The notes: a model not told the origin generated them from the sequence alone. A stretch of DNA of 64,000 bases from Mesorhizobium sp. CAU 1732 (GCF_039888675.1 NZ_JBDQQR010000002.1:472001-536000), one strand, 5' to 3'; counted from the first letter of the stretch, positions 34,966 to 44,021 are shown. A program made the numbers and translations.

Positions 34966-36390
34966 TCATCCCGCCGTCGGTGACGACAGCAGCCACAGGC
35001 CGAAAACGGTGTAGGCCACCATCAGAATTGCCAGTGGAAGCTGGCTGCGGGTTGCCGCTCCGCCCGTGCCATGCAGGCGCAACGCGATCACATGCGCGAC
35101 CAGGATCGCAAGCAGATGCCCCCCAATGATCGCCGCCGCCTGCAGGTTCCAGACGAGCCACGCGCCATCGGCCCCCATCAGGATGCCCGCCTGCACGTTG
35201 AACGTCACCGTTCCCAGGAGGTCGGCGCCCGTCGCGAAGGGGTCGGAGAGTGCAGCCAGCGCATATTGTCCGTTGATTACCAGCGCCGCGAGATAGTGCG
35301 AGAAATGGTAGGCCATCGAGATCGGGATGATCGACCAGACCAGCGCGCCCGCCGCATCCGCCACGGCTCGGTTGCCGGACATTCGCGCCGCCAGCGCGAC
35401 CGCGCCGAAGAATGCAGATGCGAGAATCGTAGCCGTCAGGAGCAGGCCGTAGCTGCTGATCCAGAGAACGGCGGTGCGCCCGGGAAATTCGAGCGGGTTG
35501 ATGCCATTGAGGCCGAGCCAGAAGAACGTGCGCATCAACCCGTCGAACGACACAGACCCAAGCGCAAGGAGCAGGAACACGACACCCGACAAGGGCAGCG
35601 GCGCGGCATCGGCGAGTTTGGCTCCGGGCAGGCACAGCGCGATGGCGCGCCGCTTGCCGACAGGCCGGCTGCCATCGACGATTGCCAGCCGCGAGATCAT
35701 GCGCAGGAAGACCGACAGGCATTCGCCCTGCCGCATCCAGGCCTCATAGCCGAAGGTCAAGGCGGCAAAGAGGTTCAGCACGAAATAGACCGCGAGCACG
35801 GTGGCGAGGCGCGCGGGATCGTCGGGCGCGGGATAGACGAGTTCGAACCAGGCGAAGGCCGCGAAGAGGGCGACCGCCGGCCAGTAGCCGACCCGCCCCG
35901 GCAGCTCAGGAGCCTCTCGCCGGCCCGTGACACGGGAAAGAATGCGCCACGGTGCGTACCACGGATTGATCCACCACCAGATGTTCCCGAACACGCCCTG
36001 CGCCAGCGTCAGGCCGACCCAGAACACCGTCCAGACCATCAGCGGCAGCGGATTGGACAACGGGTCGCGACTGCCGAACCACCCCGCCACGAGAAGCCCG
36101 ACGAGAAGGAAAAAGCAAAGCGCGCTCGCCGCAAGCCTCGGCCATGTCGGCAGACTGCCGATGCGCAAGCGCAGCCGCGCGAGATCGTCGAGCGGTCTGG
36201 CCGGAACGAGCGCCAGGACCAGAAAGGTCAGCGCCACCGCAATCGCCCCGCCGAAGATGTAGTGGCCCGTCGGCAAGAGCAGCACATGCCCGCGGTCGCC
36301 CGCATGCGCAAACGCGTCGCCGGCCCATATTACGGTCGAGAGCGTGAAGGATGCTCCGGCGAAAATCTGCAGGCACCGCCTCACAGCCAC
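34966..36390 (-). CDS. polytopic membrane protein of unknown function
   Basis: About 474 residues with at least ten hydrophobic segments. They include GHYIFGGAIAVALTFLVLAL, ALCFFLLVGLLVAGWFG, MVWTVFWVGLTLAQGVFG, and the last helix LAILMVAYTVFGLWLLS. The loop FGNIWWWINPWYAPWRIL and the SVSFDGLMRTFFWLGLNGIN block look conserved-type. Related proteins are, as I recall, sometimes labelled fenitrothion hydrolase, but I cannot confirm this and do not assign an activity. The start is uncertain: no ATG fits, and GTG codons at 36390 and 36384 are the best candidates just before the signal-like segment IFAGASFTLSTVIWAGDAFA. It follows the ABC operon in the same direction after 158 bp, on the far side of the substrate-binding gene promoter. 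Confidence 0.7.
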   Translation of the reverse strand: MAVRRCLQIFAGASFTLSTVIWAGDAFAHAGDRGHVLLLPTGHYIFGGAIAVALTFLVLALVPARPLDDLARLRLRIGSLPTWPRLAASALCFFLLVGLLVAGWFGSRDPLSNPLPLMVWTVFWVGLTLAQGVFGNIWWWINPWYAPWRILSRVTGRREAPELPGRVGYWPAVALFAAFAWFELVYPAPDDPARLATVLAVYFVLNLFAALTFGYEAWMRQGECLSVFLRMISRLAIVDGSRPVGKRRAIALCLPGAKLADAAPLPLSGVVFLLLALGSVSFDGLMRTFFWLGLNGINPLEFPGRTAVLWISSYGLLLTATILASAFFGAVALAARMSGNRAVADAAGALVWSIIPISMAYHFSHYLAALVINGQYALAALSDPFATGADLLGTVTFNVQAGILMGADGAWLVWNLQAAAIIGGHLLAILVAHVIALRLHGTGGAATRSQLPLAILMVAYTVFGLWLLSSPTAG

Positions 36391-36615
36391 CGGGCGTACC
36401 CGTTCGATCGTCTCGTCATGCGCCGCCCCATCGACTCCCCGCGCCGTAATGCATGGCGGCAGACTAGGCCATCTGCGCGCAATCTGTGAACCGCCAATCG
36501 TGACGACCGGCAGCGGCTGCGAAATTCGCCACGCACTGCGCCGACTTTGCTCTTGTCGGACGCCGCCACAATGGTTATGTGTGCGCCGCGCCGGAAACGG
36601 CTGACCAAGCTCCGC

Positions 36616-36705
36616 GGAGAGGTGGCAGAGTGGTCGAATGCACCGCACTCGAAATGCGGCATGGGTGCAAGCCCATCGGGGGTTCGAATCCCTCCCTCTC
36701 CGCCA
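36616..36705 (+). tRNA. tRNA-Ser (anticodon CGA)
   Basis: A 90-nt cloverleaf. The acceptor stem is GGAGAGG with CCTCTCC, then discriminator G and an encoded CCA. The anticodon stem CCGCA/TGCGG encloses loop CTCGAAA, giving anticodon CGA (36650-36652), which reads UCG. A long variable arm (ATGGGTGCAAGCCCAT) marks a class II serine tRNA, and the T-arm is GGGGGTTCGAATCCCTC. It lies between the divergently placed membrane-protein start and the MFS stop. Confidence 0.97.
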
Positions 36706-36741
36706 TTTGCCCGCATCACAGGGCACGGATGTGCCTATATT

Positions 36742-38049
36742 TCACTCCACGACCTTTTGGGTGGCCACAGCAGGTATCCACCGTTGGGTAAGTGCCCAAA
36801 AAACGATCGTGGTGAGGCTGATACCTGCTCCTGCAATGCAGACACCTTCCCATCCGACATAGGCGTAGATGATCGTTGAGGTGGATGAGCCAATTGCGCT
36901 GCCGATCGAATAGAACATCATGTAGGCGGCCGTGAGACGATTCTGCGCTTCCGGCCTGACGCGATAGATCATCGCCTGATTGGTGACATGGGTCGCCTGC
37001 AGCCCGAAATCGATGATGATAACCCCTGCGATCAGCCATAGGATCGAGTGATCCAATAGCGAAATCGGCAGCCAGGCGACCAGCATCAGGCCGAGCGCCA
37101 CCCCCGTGGTGCGTTCGCCGTGCCCCCTATCGGCCCAGCGTCCCGCTCGCGCCGCACCGAGCGCGCCCGCCGCGCCCGCAAGCCCGAACAGACCGATCGC
37201 GGTGTGGGACAGGGAATATGGCGGCGCGCTCAGCGGCAGGACCAGCGGTGTCAGCAGCATCGTGACGTTGGCGAAGATCAGCATGGCGATCACGGCACGG
37301 ATGCGCAGGACCGGCTCCTCGATCAGGAGCGTAACGAGAGACCTGATGAGGCCCGTATATGTCAGGCTCGTGCGCGGCCTTTCCTGTCGCGGAAGCGCTC
37401 TCCAAAGCAGCAGCGCCACCACGAATGTCAGCAAAGCAGAAACCAGGTAAACCGTCCGCCACCCGGAGAGATCGGTTAGAACCCCCGCAACGCTACGGGC
37501 CAGCAGGATACCGAACACGATCCCGCTCGTGACCATCCCGACGAGATGGCCGCGTTCGGATGGCCGTGCGAGGCTGGCGGCATAGGCGACCAAGGCCTGC
37601 GTAACGACGGCCAGAAACCCCATTGCCGCCATGGAGACCAGCAACATGGCCGCGGTCGTCGAAAAACCCACGCAGATCAGGACCAGAACGGACAGGAGCG
37701 ACTGTGCGACAATGAGCTTGCGACGATCGATCAGATCACCGAGCGGCACCAGCAGGACAAGGCCCAAGCCATAGCCAAGCTGCGTCATCCCCACGATCAG
37801 GCCTGCCAGACCGTGCGAAAGCCGAAGATCGGCGGTCATAACGTCGAGAAGCGGATGCGCGAAATAGGCGTTGGCGACGGCAAGACCGCTGGCGACAGCA
37901 AACAGGAAAATGGTGAAGCGGGTAACCGGCGGCGTGCTGGCTGGAGATACGCCGGCAGGCCCGTTCGCATCGCCAACGTCCTGTCTGGCCCGGGCGCGCG
38001 CGCCATTGCCCGCGCCGCCCGCAGGCGACGCGCCTTGTTCAGTGCTCAT
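36742..38049 (-). CDS. MFS transporter, 12-helix, YnfM/NepI-like
   Basis: A 435-residue major facilitator with a disordered alanine/glycine-rich N-terminus of about 40 residues before the first helix (TIFLFAVASGLAVANAYFA). The motif A-like loop is GDLIDRRKLIV, and a helix-rich second half contains GRWADRGHGERTTG. It belongs to the group of small-molecule exporters resembling YnfM, and is divergent from an HxlR regulator with two operator-like repeats between them, implying regulated export. Substrate unknown. Confidence 0.88.
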   Translation of the reverse strand: MSTEQGASPAGGAGNGARARARQDVGDANGPAGVSPASTPPVTRFTIFLFAVASGLAVANAYFAHPLLDVMTADLRLSHGLAGLIVGMTQLGYGLGLVLLVPLGDLIDRRKLIVAQSLLSVLVLICVGFSTTAAMLLVSMAAMGFLAVVTQALVAYAASLARPSERGHLVGMVTSGIVFGILLARSVAGVLTDLSGWRTVYLVSALLTFVVALLLWRALPRQERPRTSLTYTGLIRSLVTLLIEEPVLRIRAVIAMLIFANVTMLLTPLVLPLSAPPYSLSHTAIGLFGLAGAAGALGAARAGRWADRGHGERTTGVALGLMLVAWLPISLLDHSILWLIAGVIIIDFGLQATHVTNQAMIYRVRPEAQNRLTAAYMMFYSIGSAIGSSTSTIIYAYVGWEGVCIAGAGISLTTIVFWALTQRWIPAVATQKVVE

Positions 38050-38065
38050 TGCAAGCTCCTGTCGA

Positions 38066-38086
38066 ATGGTTTAATAATGAAACCAT
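38066..38086. promoter_or_regulatory. candidate HxlR operator, site 1
   Basis: The sequence is ATGGTTT-AATAATG-AAACCAT, an inverted repeat with perfect 7-bp arms. It lies 16 bp upstream of the MFS start, in the gap shared with the divergent hxlR gene. A second related site follows 17 bp further along. Confidence 0.65.
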
Positions 38087-38103
38087 CTTCGGGTAACTTG
38101 ATC

Positions 38104-38120
38104 GGTTTAATTATGCAACC
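38104..38120. promoter_or_regulatory. candidate HxlR operator, site 2
   Basis: GGTTTAATTATGCAACC repeats the core of site 1 (GGTTTAATAATGAAACC) with two substitutions. The repeat of the same dyad 36 bp from the first, about 3.4 helical turns, supports a real binding array between the divergent MFS and hxlR genes. Confidence 0.6.
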
Positions 38121-38157
38121 ATATTTTTTCCCCCTGAATCGAGTTTCGGACTAGGCG

Positions 38158-38610
38158 ATGGTCGCGCGAAAGAGCCTCAAGGGTGACTATTGCCCCAGCG
38201 CACGCTCCCTGGACGTAATCGGGGACTGGTGGTCATTGCTGATCGTGCGTGACGCTTTTGACGGGCTTGCGCGCTTCGGCGAATTTCAAAAGAGCCTCGG
38301 CATCGCCAAGAACATTCTCACCGAACGCCTGCGGGCGCTGGTCGCGAACGGCATTCTCGAACTCGTATCGGCGAGCGAAGGCGGGACGCGCATGGAATAT
38401 CGTCTGACGGCTAAGGGAAAAGATCTGTTTCCGGTGATGGTGGCGCTCAGGCAGTTTGGCGAGCGCCACCTGTTTGCCCCCCAGGAGGCGCATTCGCTCC
38501 TGGTAGAGCGTGCAACCGGCCAGGCGGTTCGACTGGAGGTCCGAACTCAGAGTGGCCGGCCGATTAGCCCCGACGAAGCTGTGATCCTGAAGGTGCCGGA
38601 AGGGGAATAA
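38158..38610 (+). CDS. HxlR family transcriptional regulator
   Basis: A 150-residue winged-helix regulator. The family core is CPSARSLDVIGDWWSLLIVR, then FGEFQKSLGIAKNILTERL with the wing EGGTRMEYRLTAKGKDLFPV. HxlR proteins often sense electrophiles or quinones. It is divergent from the MFS exporter at 36.7-38.0 kb and separated from it by two dyads, so it most likely controls itself and the exporter. Confidence 0.92.
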   Translation: MVARKSLKGDYCPSARSLDVIGDWWSLLIVRDAFDGLARFGEFQKSLGIAKNILTERLRALVANGILELVSASEGGTRMEYRLTAKGKDLFPVMVALRQFGERHLFAPQEAHSLLVERATGQAVRLEVRTQSGRPISPDEAVILKVPEGE

Positions 38611-38939
38611 AGCGGCGACCGGAGGATTTAAGGAGAACAATGGAGGGCTAAGCGGTGCGCTTGCGGTACGGCTAAAACTGCGGTTCACGCCCCCCAACCG
38701 GACGGTATGGCCTGCGGATAACCGCCGGTTGTACGCCAAAGCGGGGAGATTTCGAGGGTAATCACGGTTCGCAGAATGCGAGATACAGTTGGTCTCGGCC
38801 CATGCCTATTAAGTGTGGTGCTGGTCAGTAGCGAACGTGATAGGGTGCCTTAGAGCGTCAGCCTTAGGGTCTGTGTTTGACGGCGTTCCTGCCGAGTGAT
38901 GGCTCGCCCCGCGAGTTTTCGGCCCACAAGGGCCATTTC
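38611..38939. other. 329-bp non-coding stretch upstream of the HisKA_2 kinase
   Basis: I see no credible gene, tRNA or repeat here. The stretch should contain the promoter of the kinase gene. I looked for a GGAAC-type general-stress promoter and found none convincing. Confidence 0.5.
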
Positions 38940-39992
38940 ATGCCAAAAGAACCGATTGCGCATTTCGAAGCGGCGAGCACGCTTGCCGTGGTGGTTTCAT
39001 CGAACGAGCCGCTGTTATTCCTGTCCGCAGACCAGAAGGTCATCGCAGCGAGCACATCGTTCTGCCGCGTCTTCGAAATCGATCCGGCGACAATTCCCGG
39101 TCAGCCGCTCAGTGAGCTTGGAAACGGAGAATGGGCGATGTCCAAGCTCGCCTCGCTGCTGAAAGCGACGGCTTCGGGAAGTGCCCAGATCGAGGCCTAC
39201 GAACTCGACCTCAAGCGGCCAAACCAGAAAACACGGAACCTGATCGTCAATGCACGCACGCTCGATGACGGCATCAAGGATCACGTTCGCCTCCTGCTGG
39301 CGGTCACCGACGTGACCGTCGCGCGCGCCCAAGCTCGGCTGAACGACGATCTGCTTCGCGAGAAGGCCATCCTGATTCAGGAAGTCCAGCATCGCGTCGC
39401 GAACAGCCTTCAGATCATCGCGAGCGTTCTCATGCAGAGCGCACGACGGGTCCAGTCGGAGGAAGCGCGCGGGCACCTGCAAAACGCGCATCATCGGGTC
39501 ATGTCCATCGCAGCCGTACAAAAGCAACTCTCGACATCGCCAGGCGGCAATGTCGAACTGCGCCCCTATCTGACGCAACTCTGCGAAAGTCTTGCCGCAT
39601 CGATGGTCGCCGACCCGGATCATCTCTCGATATCAGTGACGGTCGATGACAGTGCCGTGGAGGCCGACACGTCCATCAGCGTGGGACTTATCGTGACGGA
39701 ACTGGTGATCAACGCCATCAAACACGCCTTCCAGGATCAGCCAATGGGCACGATCGTGATCGACTACAGCTCGGCCGGCACCGATTGGACTCTTTCCGTG
39801 ACCGACAACGGTATCGGCATGCCGACCGGCAGCGATGCGCCCAAGGCAGGATTGGGCACCGGCATCGTCGAAGCGCTCGTCAGGAACCTGCAGGGCGAAA
39901 TCCAGTTGAGCGATGCAGACCCAGGCACCGCCGTGACGATCACTCATCGTGGGGCACCGATCGCCAATGCCGACCTTCCGCCAGCCGCGTAG
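38940..39992 (+). CDS. sensor histidine kinase, HisKA_2 type, cytosolic
   Basis: A 350-residue kinase without membrane segments. A PAS-like sensor domain (residues 15-125) is followed by the HisKA_2 phosphoacceptor H151 in LIQEVQHRVANSLQIIASVL, and a compact ATPase domain (LIVTELVINAIKHAF, LSVTDNGIGMP, GLGTGIVEALVRNL). Kinases of this class are common in rhizobia and often belong to stress or light circuits. The ATG at 38940 is preferred over a TTG 63 bp upstream. A single-domain response regulator follows 72 bp downstream and is the likely partner. Confidence 0.92.
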   Translation: MPKEPIAHFEAASTLAVVVSSNEPLLFLSADQKVIAASTSFCRVFEIDPATIPGQPLSELGNGEWAMSKLASLLKATASGSAQIEAYELDLKRPNQKTRNLIVNARTLDDGIKDHVRLLLAVTDVTVARAQARLNDDLLREKAILIQEVQHRVANSLQIIASVLMQSARRVQSEEARGHLQNAHHRVMSIAAVQKQLSTSPGGNVELRPYLTQLCESLAASMVADPDHLSISVTVDDSAVEADTSISVGLIVTELVINAIKHAFQDQPMGTIVIDYSSAGTDWTLSVTDNGIGMPTGSDAPKAGLGTGIVEALVRNLQGEIQLSDADPGTAVTITHRGAPIANADLPPAA

Positions 39993-40064
39993 GAGCTATC
40001 ATGCCGCCGAAGCGCTATGCTACCGGGAGCCGAAGAAGCTCCTCGTCTCCTACACGAGTGACAG

Positions 40065-40454
40065 ATGAACGAAGGTAAGGCAGTCGTCCTCGTGGTCGAA
40101 GACAGCGCGCTCATCAGGATGGGCGCGGTCGACCTGGTGGTGTCCGCAGGTTACGAGGCGCTGGAGGCACACGATGCGGATGAGGCGATCCGCATCCTGG
40201 AATTGCGACCCGACATCGACCTGGTGTTTACCGACGTGCAGATGCCGGGGACGATGGATGGCATCAAGCTGTCCCGCTACATCCGCGACCGATGGCCCTC
40301 GGTGAAGCTGATTCTCGCTTCCGGCACGGCAATCCTCGAAGAGAGCAGCCTTCCCGAGGGAAGCCGATTTTTCTCGAAACCCTATACCGACCATGCCATT
40401 GCAGACGCGATGGCTCGCATGCTTTCGAACGAGAACAGCTTTCCTGCAACTTAG
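40065..40454 (+). CDS. single-domain response regulator
   Basis: A 129-residue receiver. Residues E12/D13 form the acidic pair, D57 (LVFTDVQMPGTMDG) is the phosphoacceptor and K in FFSKPY is conserved. The pattern VVEDSALIRMGAVDLVVSAG is typical of receivers encoded beside HisKA_2/HWE kinases, and it lies directly after one. It has no output domain, so it likely acts as a phosphate sink or relay. Confidence 0.9.
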   Translation: MNEGKAVVLVVEDSALIRMGAVDLVVSAGYEALEAHDADEAIRILELRPDIDLVFTDVQMPGTMDGIKLSRYIRDRWPSVKLILASGTAILEESSLPEGSRFFSKPYTDHAIADAMARMLSNENSFPAT

Positions 40455-40555
40455 CGTGAGGCGCGAGGATCGTCCGGCGGCAACCGCTTTCAAGACGGGA
40501 CCAGGCCGTCCCGCCGCAATCGTCGATCGCGCGCGGTTTGTACTCCGCTACCCTG

Positions 40556-42400
40556 ATGATCTATATCCGGCCGGTGCCAGATTTTTCTTCCCTTCGACGC
40601 CCGGTGCTTGCGCTTCTGGGGCTTGTCTTGATTGTCGCGTCCTCGATCGCGGCGGCGATCGCCTGGGAGGCTGCTGCCGAGCGGTCGCTGCGGTCTGCGG
40701 GCGATCAGCGATTGAGCCTTGTCGCTGCGTCGGTGCGCTCCACGGTGATGCAGAACGATCATCTGCCGCTCGCCATCGCCCTCGACCCGGATTCCCGGCA
40801 GGCATTGCTGACGCCCGGCGCCCCCCGGATCATCGGCGCGCTCAACCGGAAGCTGGATCTCCTCTCCAACGCATCGAGCGCGGCGGCGCTTTACGTCATG
40901 GACATGAACGGGCTCACCATCGCGGCCAGCAACTGGAACGAGCCGACATCGTTTCTCGGCCAGAACTACAGCTTCCGGTCCTATTTCACCCAGGCGATCG
41001 AACAGGGGCGCGGCGCATTCTACGCGATCGGCGCCACGACCAGCCGGCCCGGATACTTTCTGTCCCGGTCCATTCAGGATGGCGACCGGACCATCGGGGT
41101 TGCCGTGGTCAAGGTCGAGTTCGACGATGTCGAGGCCGTGTGGGCCGCGGCGGATGAATCCGTGCTGGTGACGGACGGCAACGACATCGTGTTTCTGGCG
41201 AGCGATACCGGCTGGAAATACCGCGCGCTCTCGCCGCTCACCGAAGACGTGCAGGACGACATCGCACGCACGCAGCAATATACCGACCTGCCGCCGACAG
41301 CCATGTCGATGGAAACCGTGGGCGGAAGCGCCGAAGCCCCGCATCTGCGCATCGACGGGCGGGAGGATGTCTTCCTGTCGCAATCCGCGCCGCTGCCGGA
41401 ACTGGGGTGGGTCGTCCATCATTTGACCGGAATCCATCCGCTCGGCCTCGCCCGCCGTGACGGCGCCATCATCGGCGGCAGCGCCTCGGCGTTGCTGCTC
41501 GCATTGGGACTGGCGTTCCTGCAACGCCAGCGGATTTTGAATGACGAGCGACACGCCCGTGGTCGCCTCGAGGAGCGCGTCGGCGCGCGCACCATCGAAC
41601 TCACCGAGGCCAACCGGCAATTGCGCACCGAGGTTGCCGAACGCGAGCGCGCCGAAGCCGGGCTGCGGGCAACGCAAGCCGAACTCGTCCAGGCGGAGAA
41701 GCTTGCCGCCCTCGGGCGCATGTCGGCGGCGATCGCGCATGAGGTCAATCAACCCTTGAGCGCCATCCGTACATCGGCTGCGAGCGCCGCCCTCCTCGTC
41801 GAGCGCGGCGATGCATCGGAGGCCGGCGCGACGCTGGAGCGGATCGGCACGCTGGCCGCGCGTGCTGCGACCATCACCAGTCACCTGCGCGCCTTCGCGC
41901 GCAAGGGCGGACAGGGCGTACGCAAGCCATTCCGTGTCGATGTCGCGCTCACCCGGGCGCTCGATCTTTCGCGCGACGCGATCGAGATGGGCGGACTGGA
42001 CCTGGCGACCGAGATCGCGCCGCTCACCGCTCTGGGAAGCGATGTCCCGTTCGAGCAGGTGGCGGCGAACCTGATCCGAAACGCCGTCGATGCCGTCGCG
42101 CAGACGACAGCCCCTCGCATAGAAATCAGTACGGCACTGGTTGCCGACCACGTGTTCGTCACGGTCAGCGACAACGGGCCCGGGTTCCCGGAGGCAAGCC
42201 TCGACAAGGTGTTCGACCCGTTCTTCACCACGAAGGATGTCAATGAGGGGATGGGCCTGGGGCTGTCGATCGCCTACGGCATCATCCGGGAGTTTTCCGG
42301 CTCCATCCGCGCGGAGAACCTGCCCGGCGGCGGCGCGCGGGTGACGGTGACGCTCGACGCCGCACCGGGACTATCACCATCCAAGGAGATGACGCGATGA
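40556..42400 (+). CDS. DctB-like transmembrane sensor histidine kinase
   Basis: A 614-residue kinase. The first membrane helix is PVLALLGLVLIVASSIAAAIA. The periplasmic double-PAS/Cache region has SNWNEPTSFLGQNYSFRSYF, matching DctB-type C4-dicarboxylate sensors. A second helix (IIGGSASALLLALGLAFLQ), a coiled coil, H-box AIAHEVNQPLSAIRTSAASA and an ATPase domain (NLIRNAVDAVAQ, VSDNGPGF, GLGLSIAYGII) follow. An ATG at 40556 is used; an upstream TTG is also open. It overlaps the regulator gene by ATGA. The adjacent transporter is a TAXI-TRAP system, so its ligand may differ from succinate. Confidence 0.9.
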   Translation: MIYIRPVPDFSSLRRPVLALLGLVLIVASSIAAAIAWEAAAERSLRSAGDQRLSLVAASVRSTVMQNDHLPLAIALDPDSRQALLTPGAPRIIGALNRKLDLLSNASSAAALYVMDMNGLTIAASNWNEPTSFLGQNYSFRSYFTQAIEQGRGAFYAIGATTSRPGYFLSRSIQDGDRTIGVAVVKVEFDDVEAVWAAADESVLVTDGNDIVFLASDTGWKYRALSPLTEDVQDDIARTQQYTDLPPTAMSMETVGGSAEAPHLRIDGREDVFLSQSAPLPELGWVVHHLTGIHPLGLARRDGAIIGGSASALLLALGLAFLQRQRILNDERHARGRLEERVGARTIELTEANRQLRTEVAERERAEAGLRATQAELVQAEKLAALGRMSAAIAHEVNQPLSAIRTSAASAALLVERGDASEAGATLERIGTLAARAATITSHLRAFARKGGQGVRKPFRVDVALTRALDLSRDAIEMGGLDLATEIAPLTALGSDVPFEQVAANLIRNAVDAVAQTTAPRIEISTALVADHVFVTVSDNGPGFPEASLDKVFDPFFTTKDVNEGMGLGLSIAYGIIREFSGSIRAENLPGGGARVTVTLDAAPGLSPSKEMTR

Positions 42401-43773
42401 GCCAGAAAGCGGACGTGCTCTTCGTCGACGACGATCCGGCCATGCGCCAGTCGGTCGAGCAATTCCTGCGGCTCGCCGGCTTCAATCTCACGGCGATCGA
42501 TTCCGGCGCGGACGCGCTCGCCCGCCTGTCCGCGAACTTTCCGGGCATCCTCGTCACCGATTTGAAGATGCCGGGAATGACCGGGGCGCAGCTTCTGGAC
42601 GAGGCACTGGTCATCGATCCCGAACTGCCCGTCGTGGTCATCACCGGCCATGGCGATGTCGAGACCGCCGTCGAGATGATGCGGCGCGGGGCGTATGATT
42701 TCATCGAAAAGCCGTTCGATCCGGTTCGCTTTTCGGAAATCCTGACGCGGGCGGCAGAGAAGCGGCGCCTCGTTCTGGACAATCGCCGGCTTCGGCGCGC
42801 GGTATCGGACGGGTCGCTTGCCGGGCGCATTCTGGGCACGTCGCGCGCCGCGCAAACCCTGCGCGACGCCGTCGCCGAGATCGCCGCGACCGATGTCAGC
42901 GTCGTCCTGCTCGGCGAAACAGGCGTCGGCAAGGATCTCGTCGCGCGCGCCATCCACGAGACGAGCCGCCGCGCCGCCGGCAATTTCGTTGCGATAAACT
43001 GCGCGGCCATTCCTGAAACCATGGTGGAGAGCGAGCTCTTCGGCCACGAACAGGGCGCGTTCACAGGCGCCGTGCGTGCGCGCACCGGGAAGATCGAGCA
43101 CGCCGATGGCGGAACGCTGTTTCTTGACGAGGTGGAGTCCATGCCGCTGGCCATGCAGGCCAAGCTGCTGCGCGCCCTGCAGGATCACGAGGTCGAGCGG
43201 CTCGGCTCCAACCGGACCGTTTCGGTCGATCTGCGCACCATTTCCGCAACCAAGAGCGACCTCTTCCAGGCCGGCCGCGCGGGTACGTTCAGGTCCGACC
43301 TGTTCTACCGGCTCGCGGTCGTCGAACTGCGCATCCCTCCATTGCGCGAACGCAAGGACGACCTCCTTTTGCTGTTCGACCATTTCGTCGCGCGCGCGGC
43401 GCATGCGCATGACCGTGAACCCAGGCCCCTCACCGACGCCGTCGCGGCCAATCTCCTCGCGCACGACTGGCCCGGCAATGTGCGCGAACTGCGCAATGCC
43501 GCCGAACGCTTTGCACTTGGCTTCGCCAGCTCGGCAGCGATCGGCGGCGTGGCATCGCCATCGGACGAATTGACCAACCCCACCCTTGCCCAGCGGGTGG
43601 AGGCTTTCGAACGGTCCGTGATCGAACGCAGCCTTGCGGAGGCGAAGGGATCGATCGCCGACGTCATGGCGGCGTTGCAGGTTCCGCGCCGAACCCTGAA
43701 CGAAAAGATGGCGCGTCATGGGCTGTCGCGGCCTCGTCCGGACGGCGTCGATCGGCAAGATTCCGCCGACTGA
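42397..43773 (+). CDS. DctD-like sigma-54-dependent response regulator
   Basis: A 458-residue activator. The receiver has D55 (VTDLKMPGMTG). The AAA+ domain has Walker A GETGVGKD (173-180), an intact GAFTGA loop (220-225) for sigma-54 contact, and Walker B LFLDEVES. A C-terminal Fis-type helix-turn-helix is seen in GSIADVMAALQVPRRTLNEK. It is translationally coupled to the DctB-like kinase. A perfect sigma-54 promoter and two enhancer-like palindromes lie just downstream, before the TRAP operon, so its target is evident. Confidence 0.94.
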   Translation: MSQKADVLFVDDDPAMRQSVEQFLRLAGFNLTAIDSGADALARLSANFPGILVTDLKMPGMTGAQLLDEALVIDPELPVVVITGHGDVETAVEMMRRGAYDFIEKPFDPVRFSEILTRAAEKRRLVLDNRRLRRAVSDGSLAGRILGTSRAAQTLRDAVAEIAATDVSVVLLGETGVGKDLVARAIHETSRRAAGNFVAINCAAIPETMVESELFGHEQGAFTGAVRARTGKIEHADGGTLFLDEVESMPLAMQAKLLRALQDHEVERLGSNRTVSVDLRTISATKSDLFQAGRAGTFRSDLFYRLAVVELRIPPLRERKDDLLLLFDHFVARAAHAHDREPRPLTDAVAANLLAHDWPGNVRELRNAAERFALGFASSAAIGGVASPSDELTNPTLAQRVEAFERSVIERSLAEAKGSIADVMAALQVPRRTLNEKMARHGLSRPRPDGVDRQDSAD

Positions 43774-43801
43774 AACTCGCCTGTCGGCACAAATCCGCCG
43801 A
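43752..43801. promoter_or_regulatory. tandem enhancer (UAS) palindromes for the DctD-like activator
   Basis: Two near-identical 18-bp dyads, TCGGCAAGATTCCGCCGA (43752-43769) and TCGGCACAAATCCGCCGA (43784-43801), have centres 32 bp apart, about three helical turns. The first overlaps the 3' end of the activator gene. They lie 41-90 bp before the sigma-54 promoter, the right arrangement for two activator dimers. Confidence 0.75.
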
Positions 43802-43841
43802 CCACGTCACGGAACCCGCTGAAAACACGTCGCTTTTATGC

Positions 43842-43857
43842 TGGCACGCCCCTTGCT
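43842..43857 (+). promoter_or_regulatory. sigma-54 promoter of the TRAP-TAXI operon
   Basis: TGGCACG-CCCC-TTGCT matches the -24/-12 consensus (TGGCACG-N4-TTGCW) exactly, with GG and GC ten bases apart. It is followed about 165 bp later by the start of the TAXI binding-protein gene, implying a long 5' leader. Confidence 0.88.
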
Positions 43858-44021
43858 CGGTGATCGGCGAGGGCCGCTTTGCGGTCATCACCGCCTTGGC
43901 ACGCGCCGGGGCACGACATGGGGAGGAGGTCCGGCTGCGCCGGACGGTTCGAAGGGTCTTCGAACGGCCTCCAGTGGCTGTCGCGAGCGTGCCTGAAAGA
44001 AAACCCAAGGGAGGTTTCAGC

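Noticed and set aside
36391..36726. 5' extension of the membrane-protein frame through the tRNA-Ser gene
   Set aside because: Translation across a tRNA is not credible; the hydrophobic N-terminal segment begins near 36384.
38233..38739. Minus-strand frame of 168 codons overlapping hxlR and the following gap
   Set aside because: Antisense to a well-supported HxlR regulator; only its first part lies in free space, with no credible start signal.
38611..38939. General-stress (GGAAC-N16/18-CGTT-type) promoter before the HisKA_2 kinase
   Set aside because: No pair of elements with acceptable match and spacing was found by eye.
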